DNA of 51,000 bases, from the NCBI GenBank assembly GCA_016936575.1, contig JAFGXQ010000222.1, positions 1 to 51,000 of the forward strand, written 5' to 3'. The notes under the pieces were generated by a model. That model did no database searches and was not told where the DNA came from. It saw only the letters and a program-made list of their open reading frames with translations. Position 1 is the stretch's first letter. The number at the start of each line of letters is the position of its first letter. Positions 8,144-17,121 of the stretch are shown piece after piece. The DNA comes from Deltaproteobacteria bacterium. GTDB lineage: Bacteria; Myxococcota_A; Polyangia; JAAYKL01. A program made the position numbers and the translations under genes.

Positions 8144-9685
8144 ATGATGACGAAAAACAAATTTCTAGCTTTACTTGCAACGTGCCTGGTGCCGACGATG
8201 CTCACGAGTTGCGCCAAGGAACCGGATCATTCGTATTCGACAGAGCACGATTCAAAGTACGCAATCACCTATTTAATGACAAACTTCGAGGGGGATAACC
8301 ACTGGAACGCCGAAGGCGTTGCGCGCGAATCTGCCCCACGAGGCTATCATTACATTTTCGATGATCCAAACTCCGACCTCGAATATATCCAACCGCATGC
8401 TCAAGAATCAGAATATTGTAAAGATCCCGAAACCGGCGTTCCTTATACCCCCGATTATCGTTCTCAATATTGCTCCATCATGAGCGGTTTTGAGTGCAAC
8501 AGCAGTATTACAAACGCACAATTCTACCCGGACAGCGACCTCCCTGTGGGAGATCCGGACTGCCCCAACGTTGCCTTCCATATGACCGGTATTGCGGCCG
8601 GTGAGGGGCTTGGGTTTGGTACGTATTTCTCTGACTACACCTATCTCACTTTAGTCGATGATAGCAATCGCTACGTTCGCAACGACAACGATGAGCTTTG
8701 GGCAACATTTTCAGACGGACGCCTGAACATTGCGGTTGAGGGTGATGAATACGCATTGACTTCGACCTGTCAGGACGACGCAGACTTCGCCGGCAGAATC
8801 CACCATTGTTACAATGACACCGATCCCAGTGACGATCAGGCCTGTTTGGAAAGCGGAAATGTCTGCAACACTATGTCAGAAGAGGAAGACATGGATTGTT
8901 GTTGTGTTGCACGCGTTCCCTTCCGCGATCGTTTTGAGACTGACAAGGAAGGTCTGTATCGCGTGTACGGCAGCGTCTATACCCGTGGTAGCATCTACAT
9001 GATGGATCCGGGTGACGATACCAGCAACAATTACGATTACGACAACTACTATGAAATGTACAAACTCGACGACCAGTCGGTAACCCCGGAAAGCAGCACA
9101 ACAAAAATCAAAGAGCCTCGTTGCCTCGCTGACATGGGTCAGGAAGGTGTCGTTTTGTGGGCAAAAGGAAATGCAACAATTGAAGTAACGTTGAATCTCC
9201 CAGAAACATCTCCCATTCTCGACGGCGGTCTGTGCGATGAAGAAGGCGGAGAAAAATGCTACGACTTCCACAAAGTTCGTTTCGAACTGGACGGTGCATG
9301 GCGCGAATATCATGCCTCCTGGGATGAATTCGTACAAGAAGGATGGGGAAAACCGGTTGTTATGAATCCCAACCAGATTATCAATATGCAAATCAAAGTG
9401 GTTGCTCCCTCAATCAAGGGAAACACCAAAGACTTTGACGTATGGTTGGATCATGTCGGATTCTACGGTGGAACCACCTGGGATTTCGTGAACAAACTTG
9501 CCGATACCGAATGGCTCATTCTGGACACCGACACCGGAACAGACACGAACATTGTCGACGGCACCGATTCCAACACCGACGACACCGACACCAATACCGA
9601 TGACACCGATACCGGCACGGATACCGATACCAATACCGACGGTGACACTGATACAGGTACAGACACAGGAACCGATACAAACTAG
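8144..9685 (+). CDS. Lipoprotein with C-terminal Asp-Thr-rich tail
   Basis: Predicted lipoprotein of 513 residues, function not recognised. Signal peptide 'MMTKNKFLALLATCLVPTM' leads to the lipobox 'LTSC'. The starts at 8144 and 8147 are both possible; TTGAGGTG lies just upstream. The mature part is acidic and has many cysteines, including a 'DCCC' cluster near residue 260. The region before the tail ends with 'FDVWLDHVGFYGG', which resembles the last strands of carbohydrate-binding jelly rolls. The final 50-55 residues are a low-complexity Asp/Thr/Asn/Gly tract that runs to the stop codon. In the other stalked lipoproteins here the tract is N-terminal, just after the lipid anchor. The gene is alone between the thr genes and a convergent ankyrin gene. 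Confidence 0.85.
   Translation: MMTKNKFLALLATCLVPTMLTSCAKEPDHSYSTEHDSKYAITYLMTNFEGDNHWNAEGVARESAPRGYHYIFDDPNSDLEYIQPHAQESEYCKDPETGVPYTPDYRSQYCSIMSGFECNSSITNAQFYPDSDLPVGDPDCPNVAFHMTGIAAGEGLGFGTYFSDYTYLTLVDDSNRYVRNDNDELWATFSDGRLNIAVEGDEYALTSTCQDDADFAGRIHHCYNDTDPSDDQACLESGNVCNTMSEEEDMDCCCVARVPFRDRFETDKEGLYRVYGSVYTRGSIYMMDPGDDTSNNYDYDNYYEMYKLDDQSVTPESSTTKIKEPRCLADMGQEGVVLWAKGNATIEVTLNLPETSPILDGGLCDEEGGEKCYDFHKVRFELDGAWREYHASWDEFVQEGWGKPVVMNPNQIINMQIKVVAPSIKGNTKDFDVWLDHVGFYGGTTWDFVNKLADTEWLILDTDTGTDTNIVDGTDSNTDDTDTNTDDTDTGTDTDTNTDGDTDTGTDTGTDTN
9521..9682 (+). repeat. Asp-Thr-encoding hexanucleotide-type repeat
   Basis: Imperfect GAC/GAT-ACC/ACA repeat with 6-nt period encoding 'DTDTNTDDTD'-like sequence at the C-terminus of the preceding lipoprotein. 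The opposite strand reads as a Ser-Val ORF, which is a shadow. Confidence 0.85.
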
Positions 9686-9818
9686 CGATTAGAATTTCTA
9701 TTCCATCCTCAAGGTTCCATTTTACTTTCCCACAAAAAAACCTCCGCACAATTCCCCGAAGTGGCGAATACTCTAAACTGAGACGCTCTACTGGAAACAA
9801 TCACTATTGATGAAAAGG

Positions 9819-11231
9819 CTATTGAGCGGGCTGTTCGAATGTGTCTTTATTCATGGGGTTCACCTGCCCATATTCAACGGCAGTTTTAGCGCCCTTTTTT
9901 TTCAGAAACTCAATAACGGCGGTGTGATTATTCTCTAATGCGTAATCAAGCGCGGTTTTGCCATACTTGTCGACCGCGTGAAGCGAACTCCAACGCTTGT
10001 CTGTTTCGGCATCGAGTAACGCCTCAACCACTTTCAGATGACCTTTCCGAGCGGCCAGAATCAGCGGGGTTTCAAAGTCCGGGTTCGCAAAAGGCGCATA
10101 TCCGTCCTTCTGCAATGCCTTTAACAGTTGTTTCACCTTTCCCGCATTTCCCCCTGCTGCTGCCTGCAACAACTGTACTTCCCATTTTTTTCGTTTTTCG
10201 CAACGACTCAAGTCCGAATTGAACTCACGGTCACACTCCCGCTTTTTGCGTTTATAATCTGATTCGTACCGTTCGGCACGCGCCTGGTCATAACAAACAC
10301 TCATATTCACGGCGCCGCATTCCCGGTCCTTTTGCATCTGCAGCATTTCGCAGACATGACGTTCTTCGCTATACCCGCCCACCACATCACAGACACTGCA
10401 TTCCGGTGTATTCTTCCCAGGGTCTGATTGACTAAATTCGAATGTGGCCATGGGTTGTTTCTTACACTGTTTGCATTCTTCCAAGCAGGTGGAAACGCCG
10501 ACGATGCACTCTTCAGGCGGAGGCAGTTCCTCCCATCTGCCCTGCCCAATCGGCTGCGGCGTGATCATGCATTTCGCCCTTCTCTCGGCACATTTTCTGG
10601 AGCATTCATGAGGAGACTTGGCCATACGATTAATATCTTCAGGCAGCCACACCTTGTTGTTGTCATCAACATAAGCGTGCAAGTACGCGCAAGCATCTCC
10701 ATTTCTCAAGCTGCAGCCAACCTTGTACAATTTTTTTGCTTTTTGAGCGTCTTTTTCAGACCCCCATTTTCCCTCTTCAAACATTTGCGCCCGCACAAAA
10801 CACGCCGCGCCGTCCTTCTTTTTAAAACAATTGTCACGTAGTGCCTTATCCAGTTTTTTCTCCAGCTTTTTGGCTTCTTTCGGGTTTTTCTTGGTGTTCT
10901 CTTTCTTTGTCAGCAGTTGAGAAAGCAACAAACAGGCCTTCAGCGTGCCGTTCTTGTTACACTCTTTGCGAAAAATGTCGGAGGCAATATCGTACGCCTG
11001 CTGCCCACGCTTCTTGTCAACCTTATCAGGCCCATCTTTAGTGGAATAAAAGCCCTCCCCCGTCCTCAAACAGCGCTCCGCCAGACGCATCTGATCGGAA
11101 TCGCTCCGCTCCAGACACACTTGTTTATCAGACGGCGAAACCCAGCCGGCACGCGCCTGAATTGACAGCACCATAGCAACAAAAAACACCGAAACCGCCG
11201 CCAACGTTGAATCAACTGCAACACTTTTCAT
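9819..11231 (-). CDS. Secreted Sel1-like and ankyrin-repeat protein
   Basis: Exported protein of 470 residues. Signal peptide about residues 1-28 ends in 'IQARA' before 'GWVSP'. The N-terminal half has cysteine-framed helical repeats of Sel1 type, such as 'DGAACFVRAQMFEEGKWG' and 'NGDACAYLHAY', that are linked by lysine-rich helices. A middle cysteine-rich region carries CxxC pairs ('ECKQCKKQ', 'ECSVCDVVGG'). The C-terminal third has ankyrin repeats: 'TPLILAARKGHLKVVEALLDA' is one, and the next ends with 'TALDYALENNHTAVIEFL'. These are protein-interaction modules; the partner is unknown and it is probably periplasmic. An AGGGGG stretch lies before the ATG. The partial gene at 50239 appears to be of a related type. 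Confidence 0.85.
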   Translation of the reverse strand: MKSVAVDSTLAAVSVFFVAMVLSIQARAGWVSPSDKQVCLERSDSDQMRLAERCLRTGEGFYSTKDGPDKVDKKRGQQAYDIASDIFRKECNKNGTLKACLLLSQLLTKKENTKKNPKEAKKLEKKLDKALRDNCFKKKDGAACFVRAQMFEEGKWGSEKDAQKAKKLYKVGCSLRNGDACAYLHAYVDDNNKVWLPEDINRMAKSPHECSRKCAERRAKCMITPQPIGQGRWEELPPPEECIVGVSTCLEECKQCKKQPMATFEFSQSDPGKNTPECSVCDVVGGYSEERHVCEMLQMQKDRECGAVNMSVCYDQARAERYESDYKRKKRECDREFNSDLSRCEKRKKWEVQLLQAAAGGNAGKVKQLLKALQKDGYAPFANPDFETPLILAARKGHLKVVEALLDAETDKRWSSLHAVDKYGKTALDYALENNHTAVIEFLKKKGAKTAVEYGQVNPMNKDTFEQPAQ

Positions 11232-11380
11232 AACAAGCCCCCTTTTTGTAATTTTAGTAGAAAATATAGTCTGCCATAAAGAAACGCTTAGCTACATCAA
11301 AAATTCAATTTTGTGGAAATAATGGATAGTAGACAGATTGCCTTGTGAGGACAACCCGTTCGGCAGGTGCAAACAGACAG

Positions 11381-12964
11381 CTACTGCTGTTCCATAATTT
11401 TTGAGAGTCTTACATCCGGATATTTGTCGGCGATTTGGTTGCAGCGAAAGGTGTTGTCCGACAGAATGCACAGATTCTGGTTGTTGTCATAAAAAAGGTC
11501 TCGTTCGTACAATTTGATAAGCTGCTGTTTGGTGGCATCATCCGCAATTACCCAGCGACACACATTTCTGGGTATGGATTCAAAATCGGCATCCACCCGA
11601 TATTCCACCATGAGGCGTGAGGTAATCACTTGAAACTGCAATTCACCGAGCGCACCGATAATATAGTCCGAACCGCTTAGCGGCCGAAACAGCTGCGCCG
11701 CTCCCTCTTCACACACCTGAGACAACCCTTTGGCCAACGCCTTTCCCTTCATGGGGTCGCGCAATCTTGCCCGCCGAAACAGCTCGGGGGCAAAATTGGG
11801 CACACCGGTAATCTGCACATCTTCCCCTTCACTGAAGGTATCACCAATGCGTATCGTTCCATGGTTCGGAATTCCAATAATATCTCCGGGATATGCGGTT
11901 TCCACCAAATTCCGGGTTCGGGCCAGAAATGTGATGGCGTTACGAACAAACGAATCTTTCCCCGTGCGCACATGGCGCAATGTCATGCCTCGATTGAACA
12001 CACCGGAACAAATGCGAATGAACGCCATGCGGTCCCGATGATTTTTATCCATGTTGGCCTGAATCTTAAATACAAACCCCGTAAACTGCTCTTCGTCCGG
12101 CATGACCACACGCGAGAGGGCTTCCCTTGGTCCGGGCGACGGCGCAATGCGTACAAACGCGTCAAGCACCGTCTGCACCCCGAAATTATTCAACGCCGAG
12201 CCGAAAAAGACCGGCGTGATTTCGCCCCGCTCAAATCTTTCAATATCCATTTCGGGCGTCAACTCGTGCACCATCTCAATTTCTTCGCGCAGCTTTCCAA
12301 TTTCAGATTCACCCACCAGTCGCACCGCATCTTCACTATCCAGGTCGATGTATTGAACATCGTTCATTTTATCCTGACGGTTCGACAGATAAAAATGCAC
12401 TTCCCCGGACTGAAGGTCATACACGCCTTTAAATTCTTTGCCTTTTCCGATGGGCCAGTTCATGGGAACACATTCCACACCGAGCTCTTTTTCGAGATTG
12501 TCAATCAGGTCGAGCGGCTCCATGCCCTCCAGGTCGAGCTTGTTCATGAGGGTGATGACCGGGGTCTTTTTCAACTTGCATACATCGAGCAGTTTTTTGG
12601 TCTGGGTTTCCACCCCCTTGGTGGAGTCAATCACCATCAGCACCGAGTCCACCGCGGTAAGCGTACGATAGGTATCCTCGGAAAAATCGTTGTGCCCCGG
12701 CGTATCGAGCAAATTCATCGCCTTCTCCGCATACTCAAAACTCATCACGGCCGTAGATACCGAAATGCCGCGTTTCTGCTCCATTTCCATAAAATCACTG
12801 CGGGCCGCTCGTTCGGCCTTTTTGGATTTGACTGCGCCGGCGGTCTGAATTGCACCGCCGTACAACAGCAATTTTTCAGTAATCGTTGTTTTCCCTGCAT
12901 CCGGGTGGCTGATAATCGCGAACGTTCTGCGTTTGGAGATCTCTTTTTTAAGCTTCACACTCAT
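11381..12964 (-). CDS. prfC: Peptide chain release factor 3
   Basis: GTPase that recycles RF1/RF2 from the ribosome after peptide release. The product has 527 residues, almost the same as E. coli RF3. G-domain motifs are clear: P-loop 'SHPDAGKTT', the RF3-typical 'DFMEMEQKRGISVSTAVMSF', 'DTPGHNDF', and 'MNKLD'. The RF3-specific C-terminal domain includes 'LGELQFQV' and ends with 'KYPDVRLSKI'. The frame is open to 13045, but ATG 12964 ('MSVKLKKEISKRRTFAI') gives the standard N-terminus. It is transcribed divergently from the CotH lipoprotein gene, with 145 nt between starts. Confidence 0.96.
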   Translation of the reverse strand: MSVKLKKEISKRRTFAIISHPDAGKTTITEKLLLYGGAIQTAGAVKSKKAERAARSDFMEMEQKRGISVSTAVMSFEYAEKAMNLLDTPGHNDFSEDTYRTLTAVDSVLMVIDSTKGVETQTKKLLDVCKLKKTPVITLMNKLDLEGMEPLDLIDNLEKELGVECVPMNWPIGKGKEFKGVYDLQSGEVHFYLSNRQDKMNDVQYIDLDSEDAVRLVGESEIGKLREEIEMVHELTPEMDIERFERGEITPVFFGSALNNFGVQTVLDAFVRIAPSPGPREALSRVVMPDEEQFTGFVFKIQANMDKNHRDRMAFIRICSGVFNRGMTLRHVRTGKDSFVRNAITFLARTRNLVETAYPGDIIGIPNHGTIRIGDTFSEGEDVQITGVPNFAPELFRRARLRDPMKGKALAKGLSQVCEEGAAQLFRPLSGSDYIIGALGELQFQVITSRLMVEYRVDADFESIPRNVCRWVIADDATKQQLIKLYERDLFYDNNQNLCILSDNTFRCNQIADKYPDVRLSKIMEQQ

Positions 12965-13109
12965 AACGCCGCCGACTATCACGCCCCCAATTGTTTGTCT
13001 ATATGGAACCTTTGATTGTGAACTTTTTTCACCGATTTGACCCACCTCATTATCAGAGGTTATACTTTATCTCCGACGACCTGTCGTCGACTACCCAAAG
13101 GACCCCCCC

Positions 13110-15227
13110 ATGAGACATCCCCATTCTTTCGTACGTATCTTATTCACGGTATTTGTCTGGCAGCTGCTGATGATCAGTGGATGCGCCGAAAAAAAATATG
13201 CCGATTCCTCCGACGACACCGAGACCGATTCTTCGACGGACTCCACTTCCCCGCCCGATACCGACGACACCGATGATTCGGACTCGAGTGATATCACCGT
13301 TGAATACCAGAATGACACCGTATTCAGTCAAAATAAAGTTCTTGAATACCGAATCACTATCGATGACACATTGCTGCAGCAAATGAACGAATTCGGCAAT
13401 GACGAGGAATACCGAAATGCTTCTCTGCATGTGGTTGGAGACGGCGTGGACGAACAGTTTGACCAGGTGGGATTCCGCTTTAAAGGGGCATGGAGTCTTC
13501 ACCACTGCTGGGATGAATTCGGCGGGGTTCGCAGCTACGAAGGCGGCTGCGCCCGGCTATCCACAAAAATCAAATTTGATGAGTACGATGACGATGCGCG
13601 ATTCTTTGGTCTGAAGCGCATCAACCTGCATGCCATGATGGGAGACAACACCAAACTTCGCGATCGCTTGAGCTACAGTCTGTTCAACGACTTCGGGGTT
13701 GTGGCACCGCGAACCGCACACGCAAACCTGTATATCAACGATGAACTGGTAGGGTTGGTAATTGTTGTCGAACAAGTGGACGGTCGTTTCACTCATTTTC
13801 GATTCCCCGACGGAGACGACGGCAATCTGTACAAGGAGCTGTGGCCCAGCGCCGGTGTGAATGAAGACTGGGCGCTCGCCCAGTTGAGGACAAACGACAA
13901 CCCGGAAGACAACCCGGATGTCTCTGATTTTTTAAATTTTAAAGACGCAGTCGCCCAAAGCACCGCATCCGATTTTGAAACCAATATGGCGAGTTGGCTT
14001 TCTCTCGACAACCTGTTGAGATATCTGGCCGTCGATCGCGCCACTCGAAACTGGGATGGAATCATGGGATTTTATTCTGAAGAAACCTCGCATAATTTCT
14101 ATTGGTATCATGACAACGGCACGCAGAACATATTTCATCTGATTCCCTGGGACCTCGACAACACAATGGGCGAGTTCGATTTGTTCATGGATCCTCAGTC
14201 ATGGTGTGACGCAACGCCGATTCCCGACTGGAATGAAACCCCTCTGAACTGCGAGGCTCGCTCCGTATGCACCACCAGCGATGTAGGCGTTACCCCGCCC
14301 CGTTGCGATCACTTTGTCGACATGCTGGCCACCACCCAATGGGACAGCTTCACAGTTATCGGAAATCAATTGCTCGCGGATGTACTCACGTTCGAATCGA
14401 TGGATGCGAAAATCACCGCCTGGGCCGACCAGATTCGCGATTCGGTTGCAGCCGATCCGCTGCTTGATTTGGCCCAATGGGAGAGCGATGTGGAACTGTT
14501 TCGCGGTATTCTCAAAGATGCCATTTACGATTTCGAACAACATCTTGCCGAAGGGTTGGTGGATGAAACCATTCCTACACCGCTTGATGAATCTCTGTTG
14601 AACGACCCGCTGACTATTGGCGGATTACGCGTGGACGAAATCAATAACTTTGAATTTGCCGATGCCGTTGCCGCATCGCTAGACAGCTATATCACCTCAT
14701 TCAATTCTGTAGGAACCGACATCTCGCACGGCTGGAATAGCGAAGCACCCGTATCCGGCACCGGCGATTTGCTGTTCAATGCCGATTTCGTCCCGGCGGA
14801 CGGCACCTGGGCAGAATATGCGGCGTGGGAATATTGGTCCGATGTTGAAGTGGATTTGAACCAATATTCATATATGTGGTTCAGTGCGAAATCAAACGTC
14901 GACGCGCGGATGCGCATTGAATTCAGAAGCAACAACTACAGCCTGTACGGCAATATTTGGCAAACCTTTTCAAAGGAATTCGCCCTCACCCCCGAGCCCG
15001 AATTCTACCGCATCGACCTTTCAAAACTGGCATATCCGCAATGGGCCAAGGACGCCTGGCCGACCGGGGCGGGATGGGACACGCTCGATGTGGAAGCGCT
15101 CGAAATCATTCTGTCAAAATTCACCGGTCTCGCGTTTCAGACATTTCCGACCTGGGACGACCTGGGCGACACCGTGTACGACAACGAGTACATCTCCATT
15201 CAAGTCGACAACATCTATTTTGAATAA
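13110..15227 (+). CDS. CotH-family lipoprotein with C-terminal carbohydrate-binding-like region
   Basis: Predicted lipoprotein of 705 residues. The signal peptide ends in the lipobox 'ISGC', followed by an Asp/Ser/Thr-rich linker of about 35 residues. The central region (about 75-530) is CotH-like: it has 'VGFRFKGAWS', 'LKRINLHAMMGDNTKLRDRLSY' (interrupted), 'APRTAHANLYIND' and 'LIPWDLDNTMG'. CotH domains are atypical kinases first known from Bacillus spore coat and are widespread in secreted bacterial proteins. The last 150 residues look like a beta-sandwich ending in 'SIQVDNIYFE', as in CBM-type modules. AAGGA is 7 nt before the ATG. Its phosphorylation substrate is unknown. The gene converges on the ion channel gene with 12 nt between stops. 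Confidence 0.88.
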   Translation: MRHPHSFVRILFTVFVWQLLMISGCAEKKYADSSDDTETDSSTDSTSPPDTDDTDDSDSSDITVEYQNDTVFSQNKVLEYRITIDDTLLQQMNEFGNDEEYRNASLHVVGDGVDEQFDQVGFRFKGAWSLHHCWDEFGGVRSYEGGCARLSTKIKFDEYDDDARFFGLKRINLHAMMGDNTKLRDRLSYSLFNDFGVVAPRTAHANLYINDELVGLVIVVEQVDGRFTHFRFPDGDDGNLYKELWPSAGVNEDWALAQLRTNDNPEDNPDVSDFLNFKDAVAQSTASDFETNMASWLSLDNLLRYLAVDRATRNWDGIMGFYSEETSHNFYWYHDNGTQNIFHLIPWDLDNTMGEFDLFMDPQSWCDATPIPDWNETPLNCEARSVCTTSDVGVTPPRCDHFVDMLATTQWDSFTVIGNQLLADVLTFESMDAKITAWADQIRDSVAADPLLDLAQWESDVELFRGILKDAIYDFEQHLAEGLVDETIPTPLDESLLNDPLTIGGLRVDEINNFEFADAVAASLDSYITSFNSVGTDISHGWNSEAPVSGTGDLLFNADFVPADGTWAEYAAWEYWSDVEVDLNQYSYMWFSAKSNVDARMRIEFRSNNYSLYGNIWQTFSKEFALTPEPEFYRIDLSKLAYPQWAKDAWPTGAGWDTLDVEALEIILSKFTGLAFQTFPTWDDLGDTVYDNEYISIQVDNIYFE

Positions 15228-15239
15228 ATAAAGCGAATA

Positions 15240-16142
15240 TTATTTTTCGCGGGGTAGATTGGTGCGGTGTTTCAACAGGGTCAGTTCATGCTGCATTTTG
15301 GCCAGTTGCGAAATCACTTCGTCAATTTCTTCTGAAACAGTCGCCTCTGTTTCGCCGGTTTCCGCCAACCGACGCGCCTTTTCTTCAATTGCGTTTTCTT
15401 CCTGCGCCGCTTCCATTCCACTCATAATAACACCGATGAACAGGTTCAGAATAATCATTGTACCGAGCAGCACGATGGATACAAACAGGAACGGCGACCC
15501 AATGGGGAACGCTTCTGATGATGTGCACAAGTGCTCAATACCGCCGTACCCGTAGTTTGCACATCCGTCGCGGTTGATATACATGAGGTCGGTCCAGTCC
15601 TCGAGGGTTACCGCCCGAAACAGCGACAGCATCGACAGCGGCAATGTCTTGAAGTGCACCGGGTCATTGGCCCCGAACATGAATGTGGCAGCCACCGCGT
15701 ACACGTAGAAAAGCAACATCAACAACAAACTCACATACGCCATTGAGGGAATGGACTTCAGCAATGCCCCCACCAACACCTGCAGCTTCGGCAGTGCGCG
15801 GACCAGCTTCAGCACCCGAAGAAGTCGAGCGAGTCGCAGTACCATTACATACTGGGCATCCACCGGCATGAAACAGGCGGCGACAATAATAAAATCGAAT
15901 ACATTCCACGGATCTTTAAAATACCGGTAAAACTGCTTCCCTTCGGCAGCCATTTTTATGATCACCTCCGTCACAAAAATCCAAACGATAATCTGATCCA
16001 GAATATGGATGACACCGTGATGACGGGCGGCAAATTCCTGATATGTCTCCACACCCACCAGCACACCTGCGAGCACAATCACCAGGGTGATGGAATTCTG
16101 AAACCAGTGAGCATCCGCGATTCGTTTACAAAATTTCTGCAT
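15240..16142 (-). CDS. Voltage-gated cation channel, single-domain (NaChBac-like)
   Basis: Inner-membrane channel subunit of 300 residues expected to form a homotetramer. Six helices are visible: S1 about 17-37, S2 46-66, S3 79-94, S4 98-125, S5 136-156, S6 216-242. S4 carries the voltage-sensing series Arg103, Arg106, Arg109, Lys112, Arg115. The pore motif is 'TLEDWTD' (179-185); sodium channels of this family have TLESW. The extra acidic residues suggest calcium or mixed selectivity. A pore-to-S6 loop has two cysteines (about 194 and 206). The C-terminus is a charged helix that may be a tetrameric coiled coil. ATG 16142 was chosen over 16205 and 16154 because GAGG lies 6 nt before it. Confidence 0.9.
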   Translation of the reverse strand: MQKFCKRIADAHWFQNSITLVIVLAGVLVGVETYQEFAARHHGVIHILDQIIVWIFVTEVIIKMAAEGKQFYRYFKDPWNVFDFIIVAACFMPVDAQYVMVLRLARLLRVLKLVRALPKLQVLVGALLKSIPSMAYVSLLLMLLFYVYAVAATFMFGANDPVHFKTLPLSMLSLFRAVTLEDWTDLMYINRDGCANYGYGGIEHLCTSSEAFPIGSPFLFVSIVLLGTMIILNLFIGVIMSGMEAAQEENAIEEKARRLAETGETEATVSEEIDEVISQLAKMQHELTLLKHRTNLPREK

Positions 16143-16251
16143 ATTCAACCTCATACTCCGTTTTAAGTAAAAAATTTCGGCATGTTCTATATCAGATGTA
16201 CGCATTTGACTACATATGATTCAAAGGAAAACGCAACTTCAACGAGATTGT

Positions 16252-16263
16252 ATTCGGCCGAAT
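16252..16263. promoter_or_regulatory. 12-bp perfect palindrome in the channel/regulator divergent region
   Basis: ATTCGGCCGAAT is a perfect palindrome 39 nt upstream of the GbsR/MarR-type gene, directly followed by a TTGACA at 16265-16270. It is placed where an autoregulatory operator controlling both divergent genes would be expected. No second copy was noticed nearby. Confidence 0.4.
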
Positions 16264-16301
16264 CTTGACAACCGTCGACAGAACCGGGAAGCTGAATATC
16301 G

Positions 16302-16889
16302 ATGAACAGCACCACCCCCATAAAACGTTCAGTCCTTCTCGCCACTGAGGCTGTGGGTGAACTGTTTTCAACCGTCGGACTCAAAGCCGCATCTGGTCGA
16401 ATATGGGCGCTGCTGTATCTTTCCGCCACACCGCTTAACGCGGAAAATATCGCCGACACCCTGTCGATGAGCACCGGCGCAGTCAGCATGGCACTCAATG
16501 AATTGATGGAGGTGGGTATCATTCACCGGGGCGCCAGGCAGCAGAGTCGCTATTTCTACTACCGTGCCGAAACTGAAATGTGGCCGCTGGTGAAACGAAT
16601 TTTCAAGGAACGCACCAAAAAACAATTGGAGCGCCCCATCGTTAAACTAAAGGACGCGTTGCAGATGCTGGACCAGACCGACCTGCCGGAAAATACTGAA
16701 ATCGCGTCACAGGTAATACAGCTTCGGCACCTGGTAGACCTCGGAGACTTTGCGCTGGTTCTGGCGGATGCGCTTATGGAACGAACCCGGGTGGAGATGA
16801 AGGCGGCACAGAAATGGCTGTCCGTTTCGGGAAAGCTGGGCGGAGAACCCCTCAGTCGAATTCGACGCCGCATCAATTTGTCTAAATAA
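16302..16889 (+). CDS. GbsR/MarR-family transcriptional regulator
   Basis: Winged-helix DNA-binding protein of 195 residues. The N-terminal half matches the GbsR branch: 'SGRIWALLYLSATPLNAENIADTL' (interrupted) followed by recognition-helix sequence 'STGAVSMALNEL' and wing 'GIIHRG'. The C-terminal half is helical and should dimerise or bind an effector. GbsR of Bacillus senses choline, but many relatives have other roles. Here it is divergent from the voltage-gated channel gene with about 160 nt between starts. That makes the channel, and itself, the natural candidate target. The effector is unknown. Confidence 0.9.
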   Translation: MNSTTPIKRSVLLATEAVGELFSTVGLKAASGRIWALLYLSATPLNAENIADTLSMSTGAVSMALNELMEVGIIHRGARQQSRYFYYRAETEMWPLVKRIFKERTKKQLERPIVKLKDALQMLDQTDLPENTEIASQVIQLRHLVDLGDFALVLADALMERTRVEMKAAQKWLSVSGKLGGEPLSRIRRRINLSK

Positions 16890-17059
16890 TCTCCACGTAT
16901 TCCACCTTGTTGTATAAAAGCTGTACTAATCCACCACTCCTAAAAAACCGTTATCTTGGCAACAGCATATGCGGTTTTGAAACGTCCTTTTCGGAACAAA
17001 AAAGTGAAAACGGAGGTATGCGAATCTAAAAAAGTTCCATATAATTGCGGCACTTTTTG

Positions 17060-17072
17060 AGAGATTATCTCT
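17060..17072. promoter_or_regulatory. Operator-like dyad upstream of the pseudokinase-TPR gene
   Basis: AGAGAT-T-ATCTCT is a perfect 6-bp inverted repeat with one central base, 49 nt before the ATG at 17122. It could be a regulator site or a short mRNA hairpin. Confidence 0.3.
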
Positions 17073-17121
17073 AAAGCATATGTATGCGAAATAGGATGAC
17101 AATTTATTACGGGAGACAAAC

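Noticed and set aside
11861..13015. 384-codon plus-strand ORF opposite prfC
   Set aside because: It lies fully antisense to a clearly recognised RF3 gene and has biased His/Phe-rich content typical of shadow frames.
15233..15250. GCGAA/TTCGC 5-bp stem at the cotH/channel convergence
   Set aside because: The stem is short, the loop is 8 nt, and part of it lies in the coding end of the channel gene; not strong enough for a terminator call.
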